Positions 16,073-23,777 of a DNA stretch of 64,000 bases are shown piece after piece. The stretch is taken from the NCBI RefSeq assembly GCF_052119425.1, contig NZ_JBQKFH010000009.1:1-64000 (forward strand). The letters run 5' to 3'. The stretch's first letter is position 1. Each line of letters begins with the position of its first letter. This stretch comes from Enterococcus_E cecorum_C (GTDB lineage: Bacteria; Bacillota; Bacilli; Lactobacillales; Enterococcaceae). A program made the translations under genes and the position numbers. The notes below the pieces were generated by a model that did no database searches, was not told where the DNA came from, and worked only from the letters and a program-made list of their open reading frames with translations.

Positions 16073-17221
16073 TTATGATAAACGATTTTTAAAGTCGTGG
16101 TAGTTAAAACTACGGACTAGCTGTAACTTATTGGCTGTATCACAAGCATAAATATTGGCAAGTGGCATGCCATTAAATGTATTCGTTTTTACCATCGAAT
16201 AAATAGCCATATCACAAAAGATTAAGCGACTCCCTATTTGTAAAGGCTGATCAAAAGAATATTGACCAATAATATCGCCTGCCAAACAAGTTGGTCCACC
16301 GAATTGATAGGTATAGGGCTTTTCTGCTGGTTGAGCGCTACCTATAATCATCGGACGGTAGGGCATCTCTAAGACATCTGGCATATGACAAGTCGCAGAA
16401 GTATCTAAAATCGCATTTTTCACGCCATGATTTTCAGTAATATCTAAAACACTCGCCACTAAATAACCCGCATTTAAGGCAATGGCTTCCCCTGGCTCTA
16501 GATAGACTTCCACTTGATACTTTTCTTTAAAGCGTTTGATGACGTCAATTAAGACATCCACTTGATAATCTTCACGCGTGATATGATGGCCACCACCGAA
16601 GTTCACCCACTTCATCTGCGGTAAATAATCCGCAAATTTCTCTTCAAAAGCTTGTAAGGTAGGAATCAAATCATCCACATTTTGCTCACACAGCGTATGA
16701 AAATGCAATCCTTCAATTCCGGTTAAATCTTGGCCTACAAAATCTTTCGCTAAAATCCCTAAACGTGACCCTGGTGCACATGGATCATAAATCGCATGGC
16801 CTTCTTGGGTAGAACATTCAGGATTGACCCGTAAACCAAAAGATTTCCCACTTTGCAAGGCTTGTGCTTTAAAATGTTGCCACTGACTAAAAGAGTTTAA
16901 GACGATGTGATCACAAATTTCAAGCAAAGCAGTAAATTCACTATCACGATAAGCCGGCGAAAAGACATGGGTTTGCTTACCAAATTCTTCTGCCCCTAGC
17001 TTTGCTTCATAAATACCGCTGGCCGTTGTGCCATCTAGATATTCACGAATCAATGGATAAAAGTGAAACATCGAAAAAGCTTTTTGTGCTAATAAAATCT
17101 TAGCACCACTTTCCTCGCGTACTCGTTTTAAGATTTCTAGATTTTTTCGTAATAAGTTTTCTTCCACAACAAAACTTGGTGTTGGGATACTCCTTTCATC
17201 CCATAAGATTTTATTTTCCAT
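16073..17221 (-). CDS. nspC: Carboxynorspermidine/carboxyspermidine decarboxylase
   Basis: 382-residue PLP enzyme of the alanine-racemase fold (group IV decarboxylases). It removes the carboxylate from carboxy(nor)spermidine to give (nor)spermidine. The PLP lysine is in ILLAQKAFSMF (residue ~47), GLHFHTLCEQ and FGGGHHIT supply phosphate/substrate contacts, and YLEPGEAIALNAGY and SATCHMPD (active-site Cys and following residues) match the family. Start and previous stop overlap as TAATG, so translation is coupled to the dehydrogenase gene. It is the last step of the alternative, aspartate-semialdehyde-based polyamine route. Confidence 0.92.
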   Translation of the reverse strand: MENKILWDERSIPTPSFVVEENLLRKNLEILKRVREESGAKILLAQKAFSMFHFYPLIREYLDGTTASGIYEAKLGAEEFGKQTHVFSPAYRDSEFTALLEICDHIVLNSFSQWQHFKAQALQSGKSFGLRVNPECSTQEGHAIYDPCAPGSRLGILAKDFVGQDLTGIEGLHFHTLCEQNVDDLIPTLQAFEEKFADYLPQMKWVNFGGGHHITREDYQVDVLIDVIKRFKEKYQVEVYLEPGEAIALNAGYLVASVLDITENHGVKNAILDTSATCHMPDVLEMPYRPMIIGSAQPAEKPYTYQFGGPTCLAGDIIGQYSFDQPLQIGSRLIFCDMAIYSMVKTNTFNGMPLANIYACDTANKLQLVRSFNYHDFKNRLS

Positions 17222-18423
17222 TAGTCTTGCACCAAGGTAGGGTTAAAATCTTCTACCCATGGTAAGCCCCATTGATTTAAAGCTTCCATGAAGGCATCTG
17301 GATCTAATTCTTCCACATTGTGTACCCCTGGCTTATTCCAAGTCCCGTTAACGACTAACATTGCACCAATCATCGCAGGTACCCCAGTTGTATAAGAAAC
17401 AGCTTGGGAACCTACTTCTTTATAACATGCTTCATGGTCACAAACATTATAGACATAGTAGTTCACAGGTTTGCCATCTTTGACTCCTTGATAGATACAG
17501 CCAATATTGGTCTTTCCTTTGGTACGAGGACCTAATGAAGCTGGATCTGGTAACACTGCTTTTAAGAATTGTAGAGGAATAATTTCTTTACCTTCAAACA
17601 TAATTGGTTCAATACTTGTCATACCAACATTTTCTAGACATTTCAAATGCGTTAAATAGCTTTGGCCAAATGTCATAAAGAAGCGAATACGTTGAATCCC
17701 TTTAATATTTAATGCTAAGGATTCGATTTCTTCATGGTGTAATAAATACATATCACGTGGTCCAACTTGTGGGAAATCATAGACCTTCTTAATTTCCATT
17801 GGTTCCGTTTCTACCCAATGACCATCTTCCCAGTAGCTACCTTTTGCAGAGACTTCACGGATATTGATTTCTGGGTTAAAGTTGGTCGCAAATGGATAGC
17901 CGTGATCACCAGCATTACAGTCAAGAATATCAATTTGGTGAATTTCATCGAAGTAATGTTTTTGTGCATAAGCGGAAAAGACACCAGTAACGCCTGGATC
18001 AAAACCAGAACCTAAAATAGCGGTAATACCTGCTTTTTCAAATTTTTCACGATATTCCCATTGCCATTTATATTCAAATTTAGCCGTATCTTCTGGTTCA
18101 TAATTCGCCGTATCTAGATAGTGTGTTTTGGTAGCTAGACACGCATCCATAATGGTTAAATCTTGGTAAGGTAAAGCCAAGTTGATGACGATATCTGGAT
18201 TGAAATCTTCAATTAAAGCAATCAACTCCTCGACATTATTCGCATCGACTTTAGCAGTTGAAATTTTGCAACCTTGTCCGTCTAATTTTTCTTTTAATGC
18301 ATCACATTTTGATTTTGTTCTTGAGGCAATACAAATTTCCTCAAATACTTCGCTGTTTTGCACACATTTATGCACCGCTACACTTGCGACGCCTCCTGCA
18401 CCGATAATTAATGCTTTTGCCAT
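17221..18423 (-). CDS. Carboxynorspermidine/carboxyspermidine synthase (dehydrogenase)
   Basis: 400-residue NADPH-dependent enzyme of the saccharopine dehydrogenase family. It would condense a diamine with L-aspartate semialdehyde and reduce the Schiff base to the carboxy-triamine. The N-terminal Rossmann loop is IIGAGGVASVAVHKC; the ILGSGFDPGVTGVFSAYAQK stretch and the CEACY-like HEACY segment fit carboxynorspermidine synthases rather than lysine-pathway enzymes. The start is the ATG after GAGGAGG; a start six codons upstream would overlap that site. Located between the ureohydrolase and NspC genes, which supports the assignment. Confidence 0.9.
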   Translation of the reverse strand: MAKALIIGAGGVASVAVHKCVQNSEVFEEICIASRTKSKCDALKEKLDGQGCKISTAKVDANNVEELIALIEDFNPDIVINLALPYQDLTIMDACLATKTHYLDTANYEPEDTAKFEYKWQWEYREKFEKAGITAILGSGFDPGVTGVFSAYAQKHYFDEIHQIDILDCNAGDHGYPFATNFNPEINIREVSAKGSYWEDGHWVETEPMEIKKVYDFPQVGPRDMYLLHHEEIESLALNIKGIQRIRFFMTFGQSYLTHLKCLENVGMTSIEPIMFEGKEIIPLQFLKAVLPDPASLGPRTKGKTNIGCIYQGVKDGKPVNYYVYNVCDHEACYKEVGSQAVSYTTGVPAMIGAMLVVNGTWNKPGVHNVEELDPDAFMEALNQWGLPWVEDFNPTLVQD

Positions 18424-18446
18424 AGTTTTTTTCCTCCTCAAATTAA

Positions 18447-19295
18447 TTAATGAATGGCTAATAATAATTCACGAACAACTTTACATGCCAAAGCGGTAGA
18501 TGCCCCACTTTGATCTAAAGTAGGTGATAATTCATTGACATCTAAAGCGACGATATTTAATTGACTGATTAACTTTAAGCTTTCCACAAACTCCATAAAG
18601 AAAATCCCCCCAGCCTCAGGAGTCCCTGTCCCTGGAAAAACACCCGGATCAAAGACATCTAAATCAATCGTTAAATAAACCGGGGTATCATTTAAAGCAG
18701 CAACCGTCTCTTTTAGTCCATCTAGATGATACTTATGCAAATTCGTATGTTCTTTAGCAAATTGAAATTCCGCACGTTCCCCTGAGCGAATCCCAAATTG
18801 ATGAATTTTGCCATCGCCTAGAAAATCATGTATCCGACGAATCACGGTCGCATGCGATAATTTAGCATCTAAATAAGCCTCACGTAAATCTGTATGGGCA
18901 TCAAACTGAATCACTTGTAAATCAGGATACTTCTCAAAAGTCGCCTCTACTGCGGGTAAAGTCACTAAATGCTCGCCACCAATCATAAAAGGGCGCTTAT
19001 TGTCAGCTAAAATGGTTTGGGTGCGTGCTTTAATATCTGCTAAAGCTAAATCCACACGCCCAAATGAAAGCTCCAAATCACCGGAATCAAATACTTGAAT
19101 CTCTTCTAAATCTTTATCTTGATAAGGACTATACGTTTCAAGGCCAAATGATTCGCTGCGGATGGCTCGACTAGCAAAGCGCGTACCTGGACGATAAGAG
19201 GTGGTCGAATCATAAGGGGCACCGAAAAGTACCGTTTGTGCTTCTTCATAACTTGACTCACAAGCAATAAAGGTTTCAATATTTGGTGTTAACAT
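18447..19295 (-). CDS. speB: Agmatinase-family ureohydrolase (SpeB-like)
   Basis: 282-residue binuclear manganese enzyme of the arginase/agmatinase family. Metal-binding motifs are intact: GGEHLVTLP (His), QFDAHTDLR (Asp, His, Asp) and TIDLDVFDP (Asp, Asp). It would split urea from agmatine to give putrescine. Because a SpeE-like gene and the carboxynorspermidine pair flank it, the substrate might instead be an aminopropylated agmatine, as known for other members of the family. Its ATG follows the speE stop directly, with AAGGAG nine bases upstream. Confidence 0.92.
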   Translation of the reverse strand: MLTPNIETFIACESSYEEAQTVLFGAPYDSTTSYRPGTRFASRAIRSESFGLETYSPYQDKDLEEIQVFDSGDLELSFGRVDLALADIKARTQTILADNKRPFMIGGEHLVTLPAVEATFEKYPDLQVIQFDAHTDLREAYLDAKLSHATVIRRIHDFLGDGKIHQFGIRSGERAEFQFAKEHTNLHKYHLDGLKETVAALNDTPVYLTIDLDVFDPGVFPGTGTPEAGGIFFMEFVESLKLISQLNIVALDVNELSPTLDQSGASTALACKVVRELLLAIH

Positions 19296-20135
19296 CTACA
19301 ACAGCTCCTTAATATAGTTTGGTAAAGCAAAGGCACCCTGATGCAAGGCCACATTATAAAACTGTGTGGGAATCGCTAAACTTTCCCAGACTTCTTTTTG
19401 CAAATCTAAAAGTGGATGGCCAGACTTACATGAATAGCCAAACAAGAGATAACCCGCTGCATACGTTGGAATACTTGCCATATAGACATAATTATTTTCA
19501 AAAACTGAAGTCAAGCGTTTTCTGATATGATTAAACGCTTCTTCATCTTCGGCATAAAAAGCATTGGCATGTTGGCTAATTAAGACGCCTTGAGTTTTTA
19601 AAGCGTTATAACAGCTACCATAGAATTCACGGGTAAACAAACTTTCATTCACCCCAAACGGATTAGCTGAATCAACAATAATCAAATCATATTCATCTTC
19701 TTTACGACGCATAAATTTCAGTGCATCTTGAATCGATAATTGCACCCGTTCATCTTGAAAAGCTTGGCCAGCCGGTGGGAAGAATTGTTGGCAAATTTGC
19801 ACGACTTGGGCATCTAATTCCACCACATCAATTTGTTCAATCGTTGGGTATTTACATAATTCTTTTAAGATTCCCCCATCGCAGCCACCTATGACTAAGA
19901 CTTTTTTTATTTTTGGTCGCACCGCCATTGGTACATGCACCATCATCTCGCTATAGAAAAATTCATCCTTTTCAGTACTAATCAATTCGCCATCTAGCGT
20001 TAAAATGCGCCCAAACTCTTTAGAATCCAAAATCGCAATATGCTGAAATTCTGTTTGGTGACTATAGATTTCTCGCTCGACATTAATCGATAGTCTGACA
20101 TCATCGACATGATAATCGGAATACCATAAATCCAT
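19296..20135 (-). CDS. speE: Spermidine synthase-like aminopropyltransferase (divergent SpeE)
   Basis: 279 residues in the SpeE family: an N-terminal beta domain (FGRILTLDGE, then DEFFYSEMMVHVP) and a Rossmann methyltransferase-like domain. Expected role: transfer of an aminopropyl group from decarboxylated S-adenosylmethionine to putrescine. Two signature sites deviate: the nucleotide loop reads GGCDGG rather than GGGDGG, and the usual DSTDP/DSSDP motif reads DSANP, replacing the second Asp, which contacts the amine substrate in characterised enzymes. No SpeD is present in the window. Substrate may therefore differ. The ATG follows the speA stop with no gap. Confidence 0.85.
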   Translation of the reverse strand: MDLWYSDYHVDDVRLSINVEREIYSHQTEFQHIAILDSKEFGRILTLDGELISTEKDEFFYSEMMVHVPMAVRPKIKKVLVIGGCDGGILKELCKYPTIEQIDVVELDAQVVQICQQFFPPAGQAFQDERVQLSIQDALKFMRRKEDEYDLIIVDSANPFGVNESLFTREFYGSCYNALKTQGVLISQHANAFYAEDEEAFNHIRKRLTSVFENNYVYMASIPTYAAGYLLFGYSCKSGHPLLDLQKEVWESLAIPTQFYNVALHQGAFALPNYIKELL

Positions 20136-21590
20136 TTAGCATTCTCCTTTCACGATACAAATCGAAGCCACCTCTGGATCTTGTGTCCCCATCAAGAAAC
20201 AACCCTTTTCCTTCGCATATTCGATATGTTCAATAATTTCTTTTGTAATCAACTCACCAGGTGCCACAATCGGGATTCCCGGCGGATAGCACATGACCAT
20301 TTCCGTTGAGATTTCACCGATACTCTCTTGAAGCAAACGACTTTCCTTTTGAGCATAGAAAGCTTTACGCGGTGAAATGACGACATCGGTTTGCGCAATA
20401 TCAAAAACTAATAAATCCCGTGACTCTTTTTTATAGCGGCGGCGAATCTCGGATAAAGCCGAAACCAAACGCTCAATATCGTGAATTCTATCCCCCACAG
20501 AAATATAAGCTAAAATATTAGCCGTATCGCCAAATTCGACTTGGATATTATACTCATCACGCAATAAGTCATACACTTCGCTACCTGTTAAACCAATGCC
20601 AGTCGTTTTCACACATAGCTTAGTCACATCAAAATCATAAATCCCTTCGCGATCAATGATTTCGGTTGAATACGCATAATAATCCCCGATTTCATTGATT
20701 TCATCACGTGCATATTGCGCTAAGGCCACTACTTTTTTAAAGATTTCTTCACCATTTAAGACTAAGTTACGTCTAGCCAAATCCAAACTAGCCATTAATA
20801 AATAGCTCGCACTTGTCGTTTGAGTTAAATTAATCATTGTACGGACATATTCTGGATCCATAGACGCATTGCAAAGTAAAAATGAACTCTGAGTTAATGA
20901 ACCACCCGATTTGTGCATACTGACTGCAGCCATATCAGCGCCAGCAGCCATCGCATGGATTGGTAGACCTTTTCCAAAATACAAATGTGTACCGTGCGCC
21001 TCATCTACTAAGACTTTTAAACCTTTTTCATGCGCATACTGGGTAATCTGTAACAAATCAGAACAAATCCCATAATAAGTCGGATTATTGACTAAAATCA
21101 CTTTGGCATCTGGATGCGCATCAATTGTAGCCTTCACTTCTTCAAAAGGCATCCCCGTCGAAATTTCTAATTCTTTTTGTAATGGCGTATGGACATATAC
21201 AGGAATTCCCCCACACATTACCAAAGCATTAATCACACTTTTATGGACATTACGTGGTAAAAGAATTTTATCGCCTTCTTGGACGGTTGCATAAATCATA
21301 TTTTGCACTGCTTGTGTCGTGCCATTAACCATAAAAAAGGCATGTTTAGCACCAAAAGCTTGGGCGGCTAATTCTTCCGCTTCCCGAATGACCGATACAG
21401 GATGACTTAAATTATCTAATAGTTTCATCGAGTTCGCATCGATGGAAATGGTTTTTTCACCAAAGAGTTGTACAAGATCACTCCCACTCTTCCCTCGCTT
21501 ATGTCCAGGTACATCAAAAGGCACCAGGCGTTGTTTTTTCAAATCCATCAAAGCTTGGACGATGGGCGTTTGTTCTTGATTGGTTAACAC
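20136..21590 (-). CDS. speA: Arginine decarboxylase (Orn/Lys/Arg decarboxylase family, fold I)
   Basis: 484-residue PLP enzyme like Bacillus SpeA, lacking the N-terminal response-regulator-like wing of the enterobacterial inducible decarboxylases. PLP site: VSMHKSGGSLTQSS with the Schiff-base Lys, VDEAHGTHLYF before it, and VPGHKRGKSG near the N-terminus. A C-terminal domain (YPPGIPIVAPGE) completes the family pattern. Substrate arginine is inferred from the ureohydrolase in the same operon; lysine or ornithine cannot be excluded from sequence alone. The start is a GTG with GAGGTGATC nine or so bases upstream. First gene of the operon. Confidence 0.9.
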   Translation of the reverse strand: MLTNQEQTPIVQALMDLKKQRLVPFDVPGHKRGKSGSDLVQLFGEKTISIDANSMKLLDNLSHPVSVIREAEELAAQAFGAKHAFFMVNGTTQAVQNMIYATVQEGDKILLPRNVHKSVINALVMCGGIPVYVHTPLQKELEISTGMPFEEVKATIDAHPDAKVILVNNPTYYGICSDLLQITQYAHEKGLKVLVDEAHGTHLYFGKGLPIHAMAAGADMAAVSMHKSGGSLTQSSFLLCNASMDPEYVRTMINLTQTTSASYLLMASLDLARRNLVLNGEEIFKKVVALAQYARDEINEIGDYYAYSTEIIDREGIYDFDVTKLCVKTTGIGLTGSEVYDLLRDEYNIQVEFGDTANILAYISVGDRIHDIERLVSALSEIRRRYKKESRDLLVFDIAQTDVVISPRKAFYAQKESRLLQESIGEISTEMVMCYPPGIPIVAPGELITKEIIEHIEYAKEKGCFLMGTQDPEVASICIVKGEC

Positions 21591-22217
21591 TTACGATCAC
21601 CTCACGATCAAATTTTCACTTTTTTAATGTAGTCGCTCACTTTAACAGTCTATCAAGCGGTATTACGAGATTTGCTACTCACTTATAAAAATAGGCTGTT
21701 TATTTAAGCACAAAAAAACTCAGGTACAGTCTTCATCCTATACCTGAGTTTTTCGATTTCTACATTTTATTTCATCAAGACTCCCTAAAAAAGGGCAGTC
21801 CTTCTCTTTATTATTGTTAGAACGCAGAGTCTATTTAGCATGCCTACTTTTACCACTCTTACTAATCGTTTTCACAAGCATAATGATGATTGGATCATTA
21901 CGTTATAAAAAATTTGAGTCGACAAGAAGTCCTTTTATTTCTTCTCATCTCTTCAATGGGCGCGAAAAGCCCCTTTACTACATCAAATCTGCCTAAATTT
22001 CAGGCAGCAATAAGTTTGGCAAAGTCATACTCGCCTCTCTCGTTCGCAGTTGTGCTGCAAGATGGATAATAACATGTATCAACCTAACTAGCAAGCATTA
22101 ATTTAAAATTTTCTGTGTTTTTTATTAAATATTCAATTAAACGTTGATATATCAATGTTTAAATCTCTTCTGTTTTTCAGATAAGATTAGAAATATTTTA
22201 AAACACTTTAATTAATT
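21591..22217. other. Long intergenic region between speA and gtfA
   Basis: No credible gene was recognised. It holds a hairpin CTGCCT/AGGCAG near 21989-22007, an imperfect hairpin near 21777-21804, and short open stretches without ribosome binding sites. A weak speA promoter (TTGATA at 21645-21650 on the minus strand, TACATT 19 bases further) is possible. Because a good terminator lies at its speA end that no known gene needs, an untranslated RNA or a relic gene on the minus strand is possible. Confidence 0.4.
21712..21753 (-). terminator. Strong terminator without an assigned gene
   Basis: Perfect 12-bp stem AAAACTCAGGTA (21715-21726) with TACCTGAGTTTT (21741-21752); seven Ts follow on the minus strand and five on the plus strand. 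gtfA already has its own hairpin about 470 bases earlier, so either it is a second stop for gtfA read-through or it ends an unknown minus-strand transcript. Confidence 0.8.
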
Positions 22218-22243
22218 AAAGGAGCACAAAATTTGCACTCCTT
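22218..22243 (-). terminator. Hairpin after gtfA
   Basis: AAGGAG.GC with GC.CTCCTT form a palindromic stem right after the gtfA stop. The following T content is modest, so termination may be incomplete. Confidence 0.55.
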
Positions 22244-22249
22244 CTTTTC

Positions 22250-23701
22250 TTATTCAGCTAATTGTGTTAGTACTACTTCTCCGTTATGTTTCACTTCAAA
22301 GTCCTTGGTTTGAAGATTAGCAGTCAATACCGCACGATTCTCTTGACTATCCTTTCTAGTGATGATAATTGTTTCTTCGCTTGGTGTTTCAACAATGATT
22401 TCACCGGCTAAATCAAAAGCTGCAGCAGTATTTCTAAAGCGTAGTAAATCAAATAAAGATTTCACCACTGGGCGTTTTACTTCTTCATCGATTTCTGGCA
22501 ATGAATAGTAGTGACGGTTGATATTGCGGCCTTCTTTCGTATTTTCCAATAGCTCAATGTCATTTTTCCCTGCCAATAAACCAACATAATAAATTTGTGG
22601 AATACCCGGTGCAAAACACTGAATGGCCCGTGCTAATAAGTAACTACGGTCATTATCCCCTAAAGCACTATAGTAGGTCGAATTGATTTGATAAATATCT
22701 AAATTATTATAACTTGCAGAAGAATAAATTTTCTTCACATTCGCACCGACTTTATATAGCTCTTCAGATGTATAATTTAACTCTTCATCGGTCAATAAGT
22801 CTTTGGCATCCACCACTCCGATACCATCATGTGTATCTAGTGTAGTGAATTGCTTCATCGGACTCATTTTCAACCAACGAGCTAAGCGGTTGGACTTCCC
22901 ACTATACAATGAAAACAGCGTAATCATTGGCAAAGCAAAGTCATAAACATAGTAATCATGATCTGCAATTTTCATTTGAATTGTATAATGTTCATGAATT
23001 TCCGGCAGCAACTCACAATCATATTTGGCTGCTTCCTCACGCACTTCATCTAATAATTCCCAAATTTCTGGTTCGACAAAGAAATCATTGGTATCTAATT
23101 TTTTAATCGCATAGGCAAAAGCGTCCAAACGAATCAAAGAGCACCCATGACTTGCCATATCTTTTAGAGTATCCTTGATAAATTGTTTGGTTACTTCTTT
23201 GGTTACATCTAAGTCAATTTGTTCTTCACCGAAAGTATTCCACACTTGCTCAGTGGTCCCATCGGCAAAAGTCACTTCCTGAAACGGTGCTTTATCTTTG
23301 CGTTTATAAATCAAATCAATATCTTCTGGTGTCGGACGATTTTCAGGGAAAAACTCATGAATGCGGATAAACATATCTTTATAAGGCGAATGTTCATGAT
23401 TTTGTTTAAAATCTTGGAAAAATTTTGATTCGCGCGAGATATGGTTAATCATGAAATCAAACATTAAATAATATTTTTCGCCTAATGCTTCCACTTCTTC
23501 CCAAGTCCCAAATGCTTGATCCACCACGGTATAATCACTTGGCGCAAAACCACGATCACCAGTTGATGGGAAGAAAGGCAACAGATGAATCCCACCCACA
23601 ACACCATTTAAATGTTTATCTAATACTTTATTTAAATCTTTCAAATTATTTCCTAAGCTATCACAATACGTAATTAACATCGCTTCATTTTTAATTTTCA
23701 T
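22250..23701 (-). CDS. gtfA: Sucrose phosphorylase (GH13)
   Basis: 483-residue cytosolic GH13 enzyme that converts sucrose and phosphate to glucose 1-phosphate and fructose. The (beta/alpha)8 barrel motifs are present: FMINHIS, the nucleophile in LIRLDAFAYA, the acid/base Glu in LLPEIHEHY, and TLDTHDGIG. Near-normal length for the family (~480-500). In the raffinose/msm system the enzyme splits the sucrose released by alpha-galactosidase. Follows that gene on the same strand, but separated from it by an intrinsic terminator. Confidence 0.95.
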   Translation of the reverse strand: MKIKNEAMLITYCDSLGNNLKDLNKVLDKHLNGVVGGIHLLPFFPSTGDRGFAPSDYTVVDQAFGTWEEVEALGEKYYLMFDFMINHISRESKFFQDFKQNHEHSPYKDMFIRIHEFFPENRPTPEDIDLIYKRKDKAPFQEVTFADGTTEQVWNTFGEEQIDLDVTKEVTKQFIKDTLKDMASHGCSLIRLDAFAYAIKKLDTNDFFVEPEIWELLDEVREEAAKYDCELLPEIHEHYTIQMKIADHDYYVYDFALPMITLFSLYSGKSNRLARWLKMSPMKQFTTLDTHDGIGVVDAKDLLTDEELNYTSEELYKVGANVKKIYSSASYNNLDIYQINSTYYSALGDNDRSYLLARAIQCFAPGIPQIYYVGLLAGKNDIELLENTKEGRNINRHYYSLPEIDEEVKRPVVKSLFDLLRFRNTAAAFDLAGEIIVETPSEETIIITRKDSQENRAVLTANLQTKDFEVKHNGEVVLTQLAE

Positions 23702-23724
23702 GGTATAACCCCCAATTTTTCTTT

Positions 23725-23771
23725 AAAAAAGCAACCAAATGAAACGAGAATTATTCAAGTCATTTGGTTGC
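23725..23771 (-). terminator. Terminator between aga and gtfA
   Basis: Perfect 12-bp stem GCAACCAAATGA (23731-23742) with TCATTTGGTTGC (23760-23771), followed on the minus strand by six Ts. It lies inside the sugar operon and should lower gtfA expression relative to upstream genes. Confidence 0.85.
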
Positions 23772-23777
23772 CTACTG

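Noticed and set aside
21814..21996. 60-residue hydrophobic reading frame on the plus strand
   Set aside because: Starts with TTG, has no ribosome binding site and no recognised homology; only its N-terminal part is hydrophobic. Kept as part of the unexplained gap.
22000..22110. T-box or other riboswitch in the gtfA-speA gap
   Set aside because: No AGGGTGG-type T-box core, no specifier loop and no other known aptamer motif was recognised.
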